DNA from: an uncultured Bacilli bacterium
Lineage (GTDB): Bacteria; Bacillota_I; Bacilli_A; RFN20; CAG-826
NCBI GenBank assembly: GCA_944363565.1
Contig: CALVUI010000001.1
Coordinates: forward strand, 558,350-591,731
Direction: 5' to 3'
Length of the DNA stretch: 33,382 bases
The notes beneath the pieces are model-generated. The model worked only from the letters and a program-made list of their open reading frames with translations. It did no database searches and was not told where the DNA came from. This document shows positions 1-7,612 of the stretch, in pieces. Position 1 is the stretch's first letter. Every line of letters starts with the position of its first letter. The translations under genes and the position numbers were made by a program.

Positions 1-190
1 CGACCGTGCGGCCGTAGTAAGACCACGACTTCAGATAGTCTTCGAGGTTCTTTTCGGCCTTGACCAGGGTCTTGCCACCATATTCGAGGTGGCAGATTGA
101 GGCGCCTTGCGCGCACAAAGTGGCCTTCAGCCCTTCCTCTTCCAAAACGACGAAGGGAGTGCCGGCCACAATCAGTCTTTCGATTTTCAT
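1..190 (-). CDS. galM: Aldose 1-epimerase (galactose mutarotase), N-terminal part, cut by window edge
   Basis: Reading down from the ATG at 190, the protein begins MKIERLIVAGTPFVVLEEEG and runs about 63 residues to the window edge. It contains a GASICHLEYGGKTLV segment and then a D-Y-L-K-S-W-S-Y-Y-G-R-T-V stretch. This matches the start of the aldose 1-epimerase fold, where an early G-x-I-x-x-L strand is followed by a Y-(F/Y)-G-x-x-x-G-R motif. The family interconverts alpha and beta anomers of galactose or glucose in the cytoplasm. The catalytic His and Glu lie outside the window. It is the last visible gene of the operon that starts at 5754, and its ATG follows the previous stop by 5 bases. 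No clear Shine-Dalgarno is present, so translation may depend on coupling. The family call rests on a short fragment; another mutarotase-like sugar epimerase is possible. Confidence 0.7.
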   Translation of the reverse strand, partial: MKIERLIVAGTPFVVLEEEGLKATLCAQGASICHLEYGGKTLVKAEKNLEDYLKSWSYYGRTV

Positions 191-195
191 ATGAT

Positions 196-1368
196 TCAAT
201 TAAGTGCCTTAGAAAGTATAGACAAAAGTTCTTCTTTCTTTAAGGGGTGAGGGACGTTGAGGCGCTTGGATTCCCCTTCCGCCTTCTTGGCCACCTCGGC
301 CAGCCTTTCTTTAGTAAAAGAAACTTCCTCCTTCTCCCCTAGTAAACCCAGGCAAAGGGAACGCAGGGCCAGGGCCAGTTCATTGGCCTCGTTGACGGCC
401 TTCCCTTCTTTTCTGAGCCCGGCCGCCGTATAGAGGCGGTTGATCTTTAGGGGCGAACGTTTCCCTTCTTCCTTGATGAATTCCGGGACCAGTCGCGAAA
501 GGAGCCTCGCGTAGGAAGAAAGGTCATCCGCCAGAAAGGAGGACAAATAGGCGGCATAGCCCCCGCGCCCGAGGATTGAAGAGGAGCCCAATAGACACGA
601 GGCCCGTTCCATGTTCTTCCCGGCCGTGAGGTCCGAAAAGTCGATGACGTAGGGTTTGACGGCCCGAAAGGCCAGCGAGACTGCCTCGAGGGCCTCCCGT
701 TTGGTCTTCCCTCCGCCCAAACCGAGGGCCGTTTCGACCGTAAGGGCTAAAGTGGCGACAGAAAGAGCGGCCCGCTTCTCCCGCTCGTAGGGAGTGAGGG
801 AAAACTCATGGGCCAAAGCCCTGGGGACGAGATTTGAAGAAGCCATGAAGGTGGACCTCCCGGCCACCTCGAGATAGGCGACCGGATCACATTCCCCGCC
901 TAATAAGGGTGAAGAGGCGACGAAGGCCATGTAGGGAGGCCTCCTCTTGATCCGGTTATGGCCCAGCATCGCTAGAGGGGAAGCGGCCGGGTCGGCCAAA
1001 AGGGCCCCGCCGGCCTTCAGGAGATCGAGGCAAGGAAGGGAAAGGATCCCGACCAAGGAGTCGCAGTTGCCTTCCTCGTAGGCCCGTTTGAGGGAGATGG
1101 CCTTCGAGAAATCGGGAATGTCATCGGGTTCCAATAGAAATAAGACGTGGCCGAGACCCGCGCCCCGTAGGGACATGAGAAAGGGCTCTAAGAGCCCGGC
1201 CTCCTTGAGGCGGGCGGGAGCGACGATGAGGGGACGAAGGTACCCTTTGGCCAAGAGGTTGCTACTAAGCCACTCGAAGCCCTCCCCCGTTTCCGGCCCC
1301 TTCCCCTTGAAGAGGGAGGCAAGGACATAACGGGCCCGCGAACCGAGATAAGCGCCGAACTTGTTCAT
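196..1368 (-). CDS. Iron-alcohol-dehydrogenase-like protein lacking the catalytic motifs
   Basis: A 390-residue protein. The start at 1368 is chosen because its ATG overlaps the stop of the cardiolipin synthase gene as ATGA. Length and block order resemble group III (iron-containing) alcohol dehydrogenases: a Rossmann-like N-terminal half, then an all-helical C-terminal half. The nucleotide loop, normally G-G-G-S-x-x-D, reads GILSLPCLD (about 107-115). The region expected to hold the D-x3-H metal ligands reads ATLALTVET (about 205-213) with neither Asp nor His. The later block expected to hold two metal His, GRGGYAAYLSSFLADD, has no His. The reading frame is intact and codon use is like its neighbours, so it is probably expressed and not a fresh pseudogene. 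It may be a pseudoenzyme with a structural or binding role. Assignment is by visible pattern only and a distant unrelated fold cannot be excluded. Confidence 0.55.
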   Translation of the reverse strand: MNKFGAYLGSRARYVLASLFKGKGPETGEGFEWLSSNLLAKGYLRPLIVAPARLKEAGLLEPFLMSLRGAGLGHVLFLLEPDDIPDFSKAISLKRAYEEGNCDSLVGILSLPCLDLLKAGGALLADPAASPLAMLGHNRIKRRPPYMAFVASSPLLGGECDPVAYLEVAGRSTFMASSNLVPRALAHEFSLTPYEREKRAALSVATLALTVETALGLGGGKTKREALEAVSLAFRAVKPYVIDFSDLTAGKNMERASCLLGSSSILGRGGYAAYLSSFLADDLSSYARLLSRLVPEFIKEEGKRSPLKINRLYTAAGLRKEGKAVNEANELALALRSLCLGLLGEKEEVSFTKERLAEVAKKAEGESKRLNVPHPLKKEELLSILSKALN

Positions 1369-2933
1369 AGGAAGGGCGAGAACAATGAGAGGAGGCCGAG
1401 GGCGATTTTCTTGCCCCGGTGTTCCTTCTTCCACTCCTCGAGGCTCATCTCGTGGCTGAGGGCAAAGGTATCGAGGAAATCGCGCTTGATCGAGGATAGG
1501 GCGGGGCAGCCGACCATATAGACCCCGTTTTCGAAGTGGAGGTAGAGGGAACGGTAGTCGAGGTTGATGGTCCCGACGCTTCCCATCTTGTCGTCGACCA
1601 GGAAGGTCTTCTCATGGACGAAGCCATGGGTGTAGGTGTAGATCCTCACCCCGTGCTCGAGGAGGGGTCCGCAATTGTAGAGGGTCAATTGGTAGACCAG
1701 CTTCTTGTCGGGGATGCCGGGCAAGAGGATACGGACATCCTTCCCCTCGTCGGCGGCCTGGCAGAGGGCGTTGCGGAGCTCGCTATCGATGAGGAGGTAG
1801 GGGGTGGCGCAGTAGACATAGCTCCGGGATTTCTGGCAGAGGCTAACGTAAAGCCGTTCCCCGACCGGCTCGCCGCTACTGGGGTAATCGGCATAGGGGG
1901 CCACGAAGCCCCGGGTCGGGGGGAAGCCCCCGATCTCGTCGATGAAGGTGACGGGGCGGTAATAATCGAAGTCGATCTTCTTGTCGCGGCCGATGACGAC
2001 CTGGTAGGCGGCTAGGAACATGAGGGTAAGGCCGTAGGTCCCCTGACCCTTGAGCATCACGCAGTTGTCCTTCCAGTGGCCGAACCTCTTCTTGCGGTTG
2101 ATGTACTCGTCGGCCACGTTGATGCCCCCGGTGAAGGAGGTATGGCCGTCGATGACCAAAATCTTGCGGTGGTCGCGATTGTTCATCCTGACGTTGAGGG
2201 TCGGATGGAACTTATTGAAAGCGTAGCATTTGATGCCCTTTTTGCGGAGTTCTTCGTCGAAACCGACCGGAAGGGTCGAAAAGCACCCGAAGTCGTCGTA
2301 GAGGATCCGGACGTCGACCCCTTCCTTGACCTTCTGGTAAAGGATGTTCAAAACCGAATCGAGGAAGACCCCGGGGGCCAAGATGAAGTACTGCATGAAG
2401 ATGTAGTGCTTGGCCTTCTTGAGTTCGCTCAGGATGACGGGGTAGGCACTATCGCCAAGGGGGAAATAGGTGACGTCGGTATTCTCGTAGATGCCGCTAT
2501 GGGAGGAATTTTGGAGGTAACGGGCGATCCCGATGGCCTCCGGATGGTAGGCGGCCAAGCGGTTCTCGGTCTCCGGAAGCGAGAGGTCGTTATGGAAGAC
2601 CTCGGTGAATTTCTTGAGCAGTTTCTGGGACTTCCTGGTCGGCTTCTTGTTGGCGAAGACGAAGTAGAAGACGCTCCCGAAGAAAGGGAGGGCCCCGACG
2701 ATGAAAAGCCAGCTGATCTTATAGGCATCGGGGACCTTGGTATTGACGATGTAGGCCATGAGGACGAGGTCGTAGACGAAGACCAGCAAGAGGAAGGGAA
2801 GGGCCAAGGCCGAGGCCAAGGCCGAACTGGCGAAGAGCCAGATGACGAAGACCAGAAGGATGAATTCCAAAAGGAAAATCAGGCCCATCACGAGCCTCGG
2901 CCAAAAACCTCTCTTCAGGAAATTCTTGATCAT
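1365..2933 (-). CDS. cls: Cardiolipin synthase, phospholipase D superfamily
   Basis: A 522-residue membrane protein that joins two phosphatidylglycerol molecules into cardiolipin plus glycerol at the cytoplasmic membrane. Hydrophobic segments near residues 14-36, 43-63 and 74-94 form the usual N-terminal anchor. Two HKD catalytic motifs are complete: H255-R-K-x4-D262 and H440-E-K-x4-D447, each followed by a G-(G/T)-x-N segment (GGINVADEY and VGTINLDYRSL). Length is typical of bacterial Cls (about 480-520). The ATG overlaps the stop of the upstream small membrane protein (ATGA), and its own stop overlaps the next start in the same way, so it is translationally coupled within the operon. Confidence in the function is high; which Cls paralogue it represents cannot be told. 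Confidence 0.93.
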   Translation of the reverse strand: MIKNFLKRGFWPRLVMGLIFLLEFILLVFVIWLFASSALASALALPFLLLVFVYDLVLMAYIVNTKVPDAYKISWLFIVGALPFFGSVFYFVFANKKPTRKSQKLLKKFTEVFHNDLSLPETENRLAAYHPEAIGIARYLQNSSHSGIYENTDVTYFPLGDSAYPVILSELKKAKHYIFMQYFILAPGVFLDSVLNILYQKVKEGVDVRILYDDFGCFSTLPVGFDEELRKKGIKCYAFNKFHPTLNVRMNNRDHRKILVIDGHTSFTGGINVADEYINRKKRFGHWKDNCVMLKGQGTYGLTLMFLAAYQVVIGRDKKIDFDYYRPVTFIDEIGGFPPTRGFVAPYADYPSSGEPVGERLYVSLCQKSRSYVYCATPYLLIDSELRNALCQAADEGKDVRILLPGIPDKKLVYQLTLYNCGPLLEHGVRIYTYTHGFVHEKTFLVDDKMGSVGTINLDYRSLYLHFENGVYMVGCPALSSIKRDFLDTFALSHEMSLEEWKKEHRGKKIALGLLSLFSPFL

Positions 2934-3388
2934 GCCTTCACGACCTTCCCGACCTCGAGGTCATAGGTCCCCTCTAAGGGGGCCTCGGTCAAAAAAGCCA
3001 CCTGGTCGATATAGGTATAGGAGAAGGGAAAGCGGTACATGTAACGCTCATCCTCGAGGGCCAAGGTCCCTCTTTGGACCACTTCCCCGTCGATGTAGCC
3101 AAGGACCTCGATTTGAGGCCTTTCCTCCCCTTCATAAAGGGCGACTTTGGCAATGACGTCTTCGATTTGCGGGGATATATAGGCAGTCTTGCCTTCGATC
3201 TCCCCCATTTCCCAGTCCCCGTCGGAATAGGAAGAAAGGGTCACGTAGGCCCCGGGATCGTATTCCTTGTCGCGGAGGCCGGGATCGGGATAGAGGCTCG
3301 GCCCCAAGGCGGCCGATAAACCATAAAAAACAAGATAGGCCAAAAGGAGCCCGGAAAAGGAAACGATGAGGGCCTTTTCCTTCTTCAT
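2930..3388 (-). CDS. Small membrane-anchored extracytoplasmic protein of unknown function
   Basis: A 152-residue protein that begins MKKEKALIVSFSGLLLAYLV, a short positive N-terminus followed by one hydrophobic segment (about 7-28). This fits an uncleaved anchor or signal peptide with the remainder outside the cell. The rest is rich in Tyr, Glu and Asp and looks like beta strands (VALYEGEERPQIEVLGYIDG). No family is recognised. It sits between a zinc-dependent phospholipase C-like gene, one base upstream, and cardiolipin synthase, with which it overlaps as ATGA. The tight packing points to a role tied to membrane lipid or envelope processes, but that is context only. Confidence 0.75.
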   Translation of the reverse strand: MKKEKALIVSFSGLLLAYLVFYGLSAALGPSLYPDPGLRDKEYDPGAYVTLSSYSDGDWEMGEIEGKTAYISPQIEDVIAKVALYEGEERPQIEVLGYIDGEVVQRGTLALEDERYMYRFPFSYTYIDQVAFLTEAPLEGTYDLEVGKVVKA

Positions 3389-3389
3389 C

Positions 3390-4328
3390 TCACTCGACCT
3401 TCCAAACCAGATCGAAATGGGTCTTGAGGGCCCCTTCCGAGGTCCCGTCGTGGTTGAGGCCCTTGGTCAGGCCTTTGAGCAAGGAGGTCACGTCCTCCCC
3501 CTCATAGGCCTTATCGATGGCCTCCTTGAAAGAAGCGTAGTCGAGTTCGGCTTCCTTCATCAGTTCGTAGAAGTCGGTATGGTGTTCTTCCCCACTCACC
3601 GGGTCGCGCCAGAGGCCGTGGCTTTCGTTGAGGAAGTCGATATGGGGGATCTTCTCGACCGAGGAAGGATAGGAAAGGGCGCTGGGCTCGCTGGCCGGGC
3701 CAAAGACCTTCGTGATTAAGGCTTTCTTGACACCGTGGCGGCTCAATAAAAACCTTTCCAAGGTCTTGTAGTCCTTGACCCCGCCCGAAAAGGCATCGAG
3801 GGGCAGATCACCGGCGATCTTGGCTTCCTCCTCCGTCTCCATGAAAAGACGCGAGATGGCCAGGGCCTTGTCTTCGCTTAGTTCGAGGCATTCGTCCGGA
3901 TTCTTCTTGAGGTCATAGCGTCTCGCTACCAGGACATCGACAAAGGTCTCGTAGTACATGTGCGAGATGCTATAGAGATGGCTTTTGGAGGGATCGGTGC
4001 TTTGGCCAGACTTATAGAAGATGAAGGGATGGGCCCTCCGATCGAGGCAATAATGGAGGAAGAGACCTTCGAGATAGGGTTTGAGGATCGCGCAGTCTTC
4101 GCTTTTACTGGCCCGCATCAAAAGCTTGGCATAGAAGTCGGCCGGGTCGATGCGGTGCAACAAGGTCCCAAATGAGGGGACGGTCTTGGAGTCCTCCCTT
4201 TTCTTCCAAGGCAGACGTCCGTAGAAAAAGAAGGGATCGGGGCCCTGGGATCCGACGAAGGCCGCTTCGTCGGCGTCTTCCCCGAAGACCTCGAGAGCCA
4301 GGCAATAATGGGTCAAAAGGGCTGGCAT
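3390..4328 (-). CDS. Zinc-dependent phospholipase C-like protein
   Basis: A 312-residue protein with the histidine and acid pattern of the zinc-dependent phospholipase C/S1-P1 type fold: H7 in the N-terminal THYCLA block, D31 in GPDPFFF, H58, then HYCLDRRAHPFIFY (H92, D96, H100) and HMYYETFVDVLV (H123, E127, D131). These correspond to the metal-ligand set of the family. No signal peptide is visible, so unlike secreted clostridial phospholipases it is probably cytoplasmic, as for many short Bacillota homologues whose substrate is unknown. It lies 4 bases after the transporter gene and 1 base before the small membrane protein gene, in an operon with cardiolipin synthase, so a phospholipid or phosphodiester substrate is plausible but unproven. 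Confidence 0.8.
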   Translation of the reverse strand: MPALLTHYCLALEVFGEDADEAAFVGSQGPDPFFFYGRLPWKKREDSKTVPSFGTLLHRIDPADFYAKLLMRASKSEDCAILKPYLEGLFLHYCLDRRAHPFIFYKSGQSTDPSKSHLYSISHMYYETFVDVLVARRYDLKKNPDECLELSEDKALAISRLFMETEEEAKIAGDLPLDAFSGGVKDYKTLERFLLSRHGVKKALITKVFGPASEPSALSYPSSVEKIPHIDFLNESHGLWRDPVSGEEHHTDFYELMKEAELDYASFKEAIDKAYEGEDVTSLLKGLTKGLNHDGTSEGALKTHFDLVWKVE

Positions 4329-4332
4329 TTTC

Positions 4333-5754
4333 CTACTTCTCCGTCACTTCTTCCTTTTGGGCTTCGATGGTCTTTTTCTTCGGCGAGGAGACGAAGAAGA
4401 AGACGGCGAGAGAGACGAACATCAAGACCGTTGAATAGATGGGCAGGGCCTGCCAGGCCTTGGTGGCCGAGAGGACGCCGCCGATGAGGATCGGGGTCAG
4501 GGATTGGGCGCACATCGAGGCGGCGTAGTAGTAGCCGGTGAACTTCCCGACGTGCTTCTTGGAGCAGAGTTCCACCACCATCGGGAAGGAGCAGGTGTTG
4601 ATGAAGGCCCAGCCGATCCCGGCGATGGCGAAGATGAAGTAGAAGGCAATCGGGAAGGTGTAATAGCCATCGGCGGCTTCAACCCCGGTGGGTTGGATGA
4701 AGCAGGCACCGAGCAAGGCCCCGGCAATGAGGGCCAAGCCGATGACGATGGTCCATTTGCGGCCGATCTTCTCGGCGACCCATCCCCCGACCATGAAGGC
4801 CACGAAGCTAGAGAGGGAGAGGACCATGGTGGCGACCGAGACGGAGGAGGAATTGACGTTGAGGTAGAAGATGCCGTAGTTGGCGATGAAGGTTTCGATG
4901 GCGTTGAAACCCATGAACCAGAGGACTTCGGCGACGAGGATGAGAATCAGGGTCCGTTTGTTGGCCCTCGTCATCGGCTTGTCGTCACTGACCTCGTCGA
5001 CGGTCTCGCTGAACTTCTCGCCCCGTTCCATTTCGGGGGCCATTTCCTTTTCGAGTTTGTTCTCGTCGATCTTGAAGAAGAGGAAGAGGCAGGTGGCGAT
5101 CATTAAGACCGAGGCCACCAGGAAGGGGGTTTCAATGATCCAGATGTTCTGGGTGGTCCGGAAGTTGCTATAGGGAAGGAACATCCCAAGCCCCGTCCCG
5201 ACGATGCCGCCGATGAAGCCGACGGAGTTGATGATGGCGTTGGCCCGACCCCTTAATGGCTTGGGGGTGACGTCCGGCATCAAGGCGACGGCCGGATTGC
5301 GGTACATCATCATGAAGAGGACGACGATCCCCATCATGGCGATCATGCCCCCGACCGAGGAGTAGTAATAAAGGACGGGGATGAAGGGGAAGGCGACGGC
5401 CGAGACCAAGGTCCCGACCAGAATGTAAGGCATCCGCTTCCCGATTTTGGTGTGGGTCTTGTCGCTCAGACGTCCGAAGATCGGTAACAGGATGAAGGCC
5501 GCGATGTTGTCGATGGCCATCACGATGCCGACGATGTACTGGACTTCGAGATAGACATCGGGGTTTTGCCTTGGATCGCTACCGATCTCCACCCCTTGGA
5601 GCTTGGCGAAGAGGTCGGTCAGCATCGGCGAGCAGTAGGTGTTGTAGACCTGCCACAAAAGGAGGATGCCGAAGAAGGCGAGGGCGATGACGAAAGTCCG
5701 CTTGTAGTTCAGCTTGAAGCCGGCAGCCGCGGGACCGCTACTTGTCTTTTGCAT
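4333..5754 (-). CDS. MFS transporter, sugar:cation symporter type (GPH/SLC45-like)
   Basis: A 473-residue integral membrane protein with about twelve hydrophobic segments. After TM2 it carries GRLSDKTHTKIGKRMPYILVG (about 94-114), the conserved cytoplasmic G-x-x-S-D-(K/R)-T-x-x-x-x-G-(K/R)-R-x-P-(F/Y) loop of the glycoside-pentoside-hexuronide and sucrose-type symporters. A second half-repeat loop, GGWVAEKIGRKW, follows the central hydrophilic linker. Members import sugars or glycosides with H+ or Na+. Substrate cannot be read from sequence; an aldose epimerase at the end of the same operon fits a sugar. This is the first gene of the six-gene minus-strand operon. No Shine-Dalgarno precedes the ATG; instead a TAGAAT box ends 9 bases upstream, consistent with a leaderless transcript. 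Confidence 0.85.
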   Translation of the reverse strand: MQKTSSGPAAAGFKLNYKRTFVIALAFFGILLLWQVYNTYCSPMLTDLFAKLQGVEIGSDPRQNPDVYLEVQYIVGIVMAIDNIAAFILLPIFGRLSDKTHTKIGKRMPYILVGTLVSAVAFPFIPVLYYYSSVGGMIAMMGIVVLFMMMYRNPAVALMPDVTPKPLRGRANAIINSVGFIGGIVGTGLGMFLPYSNFRTTQNIWIIETPFLVASVLMIATCLFLFFKIDENKLEKEMAPEMERGEKFSETVDEVSDDKPMTRANKRTLILILVAEVLWFMGFNAIETFIANYGIFYLNVNSSSVSVATMVLSLSSFVAFMVGGWVAEKIGRKWTIVIGLALIAGALLGACFIQPTGVEAADGYYTFPIAFYFIFAIAGIGWAFINTCSFPMVVELCSKKHVGKFTGYYYAASMCAQSLTPILIGGVLSATKAWQALPIYSTVLMFVSLAVFFFVSSPKKKTIEAQKEEVTEK

Positions 5755-5763
5755 AGCAGGCCT

Positions 5764-5792
5764 ATTCTAAACCAAGGTCCCGCCCCTAAAAA
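5764..5792 (-). promoter_or_regulatory. Promoter of the transporter/cls operon, leaderless geometry
   Basis: On the minus strand a TAGAAT -10 box (5769-5764) lies 9 nt before the ATG at 5754. A TTTTTA hexamer (5792-5787) lies exactly 17 bp upstream of it. Transcription would begin within about 3 nt of the start codon. The same TTTTTA-17-TAGAAT pair precedes the gene at 6596. Confidence 0.6.
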
Positions 5793-5795
5793 GGC

Positions 5796-6596
5796 CTAGG
5801 ATTTCTCTTTGCTTCCCATAGGGAAAAAGAAGATGAAGGAGAGCATGAGGGAAATGACGCTCGAGGAGGAAAAGAGGAGACCCGAGAGATCGGAGAAGAA
5901 AAAGTCGGTCTCCAAAGCCGAGAGGGGGATGACGGCCCCCGCGTAATAAAGGACCTCGATGGCCCCGAGGAACAGGAATGCCCGGGAGAAGGCCTTCCCC
6001 TTTAAGAAAAACAAGAGGAAACCGATGAGGGCGAACCCTAGATAAGGGATCGTCAGATAGAGGGAAGTCCGGGTCGGGAAGAGACCGTGGGACGTCAACT
6101 CCCCTTCCCGTAGGAGTTCCGAGACCAGATAGGTCAAAAAGAGGGTAGCCTCGATCAAAAGAGCATAAAGGGGAAGCCGGCGGTTGGGCGAAGCGGGAAA
6201 GCGCGGCAAGAGGGGATAAAGGACCAAAAGGACCAGACTAAGGAAATGAATGGCCACGGGAATGATCAGATATCCCAAGAACGTCTTGGGCAATATCCCC
6301 GCAAAAGCGGCATCTCCTTGCAAGATATAAACAACGGAGAGAAGGACGAGATACGGAAGAAGGGAGACAAAAGAAAGGGACAATGAAAGGATGTAGGCGG
6401 GTTTTCCATTAGGCTTAACGAAGCGTTTTACAAGATAAGACAAAAGAAAAAGGAGGCCGCTAACCCCGAAGAAAAAGGCGTTGCCCGCGATGACGTCCCC
6501 AAAGGACATCGAAAGGAAGGAAGACAAAGCAAAAACGAGGCTCAGTAGAAAAACGAGGCCGGAGGCCAGGTAGGGGTAACGGGCGTGGTCTTCCAT
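5796..6596 (-). CDS. Polytopic membrane protein of unknown function
   Basis: A 266-residue, very hydrophobic protein with about eight predicted membrane segments separated by short polar loops (for example YLVKRFVKPNGKPAYIL and RFPASPNRRLPLYALL). No catalytic motif or known family signature is recognised. It follows tag by 10 bases on the same strand but has its own TAGAAT box ending 7 nt before the ATG and no ribosome binding site, so it is probably transcribed separately as a leaderless message. Codon use matches its neighbours. Confidence 0.7.
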   Translation of the reverse strand: MEDHARYPYLASGLVFLLSLVFALSSFLSMSFGDVIAGNAFFFGVSGLLFLLSYLVKRFVKPNGKPAYILSLSLSFVSLLPYLVLLSVVYILQGDAAFAGILPKTFLGYLIIPVAIHFLSLVLLVLYPLLPRFPASPNRRLPLYALLIEATLFLTYLVSELLREGELTSHGLFPTRTSLYLTIPYLGFALIGFLLFFLKGKAFSRAFLFLGAIEVLYYAGAVIPLSALETDFFFSDLSGLLFSSSSVISLMLSFIFFFPMGSKEKS

Positions 6597-6603
6597 GCCG
6601 GCT

Positions 6604-6632
6604 ATTCTACCCTACAATCTCCCCTCTAAAAA
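6604..6632 (-). promoter_or_regulatory. Promoter of the membrane protein gene at 6596, leaderless geometry
   Basis: TAGAAT on the minus strand (6609-6604) ends 7 nt before the ATG at 6596; TTTTTA (6632-6627) lies 17 bp further upstream. The TAG of the -10 box is also the stop codon of tag (6607-6609). Confidence 0.6.
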
Positions 6633-7167
6633 GATAACAACCCGGCTCGTGGGAATCGATGAGGCCGATGGCCTGGAGATAGGAATAGACGATCACCGGT
6701 CCCATGTAGGCAAAGCCCCTTTTCCTCATATCCTTGGACAAGGCGATGGCGATGTCATTGACGGTCAAGCCGTATTCGTAAAGCGGATAATGGTCGAAGA
6801 AAGATAGGAGGTAATTCGCAAAGGAGCCGAACTCCTTTTCCACTTGTAGGAACAAGCGGGCGTTCTTGACCGAGGCCCGGATCTTCCCTTTGTGCCGGAT
6901 GATCCCCTTCTCCCCTAGTAAAGACTGGATTTTCTCTTCGTCAAAGAAGGCGACCCTTTCGGGAATGAAGCCTTCGTAGGCTTTTCGGAAAGCCTCGCGT
7001 TTATGGAGGATGGTGGCCCAGGAAAGGCCGGCTTGGAAACTTTCGAGGATCAGGAGTTCGAAGAGGGGACCCCTCTCGAGATTAAGTTGTCCCCATTCGC
7101 GGTCGTGGTATTCGACGTAGAGGGGATCTTCAATGGGAACGTAGGAACAACGCGGCAATTTATCCAC
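6607..7167 (-). CDS. tag: DNA-3-methyladenine glycosylase I
   Basis: A 186-residue base-excision repair enzyme that removes 3-methyladenine from alkylated DNA. It opens with RCSYVPIEDPLYVEYHDREW, the Tag signature in which C7 and H21 are zinc ligands (the usual R-C-x-W is R-C-x-Y here). FELLILESFQAGLSW follows, with the conserved glutamate and the Q-A-G-L-S-W block. The C-terminus carries H-x3-C (HEPGC) in SHEPGCYLF, completing the zinc snap. Length is normal. The start must be the GTG at 7167: a stop lies in frame five codons upstream and any later start would remove C7. No Shine-Dalgarno precedes it. It is divergent from the Xre regulator gene, with 78 bases between them. Confidence 0.95.
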   Translation of the reverse strand: MDKLPRCSYVPIEDPLYVEYHDREWGQLNLERGPLFELLILESFQAGLSWATILHKREAFRKAYEGFIPERVAFFDEEKIQSLLGEKGIIRHKGKIRASVKNARLFLQVEKEFGSFANYLLSFFDHYPLYEYGLTVNDIAIALSKDMRKRGFAYMGPVIVYSYLQAIGLIDSHEPGCYLFRGEIVG

Positions 7168-7209
7168 CCCAAAATGTTCTCATTAACAGGAGGCCTTCTC
7201 AACGCCCCG

Positions 7210-7238
7210 TGTCCAAAGGCAAAGACCAGGGCTTATAA
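7210..7238 (+). promoter_or_regulatory. Promoter of the Xre regulator gene, leaderless geometry
   Basis: A perfect TATAAT box (7233-7238) ends 6 nt before the ATG at 7246; the hexamer 17 bp upstream, TGTCCA (7210-7215), is a weak -35. Initiation is expected at or next to the A of the start codon. Confidence 0.6.
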
Positions 7239-7245
7239 TGCTTCG

Positions 7246-7581
7246 ATGGACAAGTATGAAAAGGAAGTCCTGGCCCGGGTCAAGAAGATGGTCAAGGAAA
7301 AGGGCTATACCCAGGCCCGTTTGGCCAAGGCCCTCGGCAAGGAGCAATACACCATTTCCCGTTATCTATCCGGGACTCCCTTCCCTTCCCTCAATTTCCT
7401 TCGTCAGCTCGCCGAAACCCTCGATATTTCCCTTTTCTACCTCCTCGGCCTCCAGGAACGGAGCTACCGCGAGCTCTCATCCAAAAGCCTCAGTCTCCTC
7501 GAAGCCTACGAAGAGTCCTCCCCGGAAGTCAAAGGGGTCATCGACAAGATCCTTGATCTTTCCCAAGAAATCCAAAAATAG
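7246..7581 (+). CDS. Xre-family helix-turn-helix transcriptional regulator
   Basis: A 111-residue DNA-binding protein. Residues about 15-65 form an HTH_3 (Cro/CI-type) domain: GYTQARLAKALGKEQYTISR, then YLSGTPFPSLNFLRQLAETL and the usual D-I-S-x-x-Y-L-L-G end. The C-terminal 45 residues are helical and acidic (SLLEAYEESSPEVKGVIDKI) and probably dimerise. The frame is open further upstream, but the ATG at 7246 is chosen because a TATAAT box ends 6 nt before it and because the HTH then starts at the usual distance from the N-terminus. It is divergent from tag and convergent with the HAD phosphatase. Targets are unknown. Confidence 0.88.
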   Translation: MDKYEKEVLARVKKMVKEKGYTQARLAKALGKEQYTISRYLSGTPFPSLNFLRQLAETLDISLFYLLGLQERSYRELSSKSLSLLEAYEESSPEVKGVIDKILDLSQEIQK

Positions 7582-7612
7582 ACCAAGGGAAATGTTTAAA
7601 TCCAAGGACCAA

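Noticed and set aside
2076-2966. Long plus-strand open frame of 296 codons opposite cardiolipin synthase
   Set aside because: It lies entirely antisense to a well-supported gene with intact HKD motifs, and its protein is a low-complexity Gly/Asp/Glu/Val mix that arises from the strong third-position GC bias of the real gene.
7003-7245. Extended N-terminus of the Xre regulator
   Set aside because: The extra 81 codons overlap tag on the other strand and contain the TATAAT promoter; the HTH domain is complete from the ATG at 7246.
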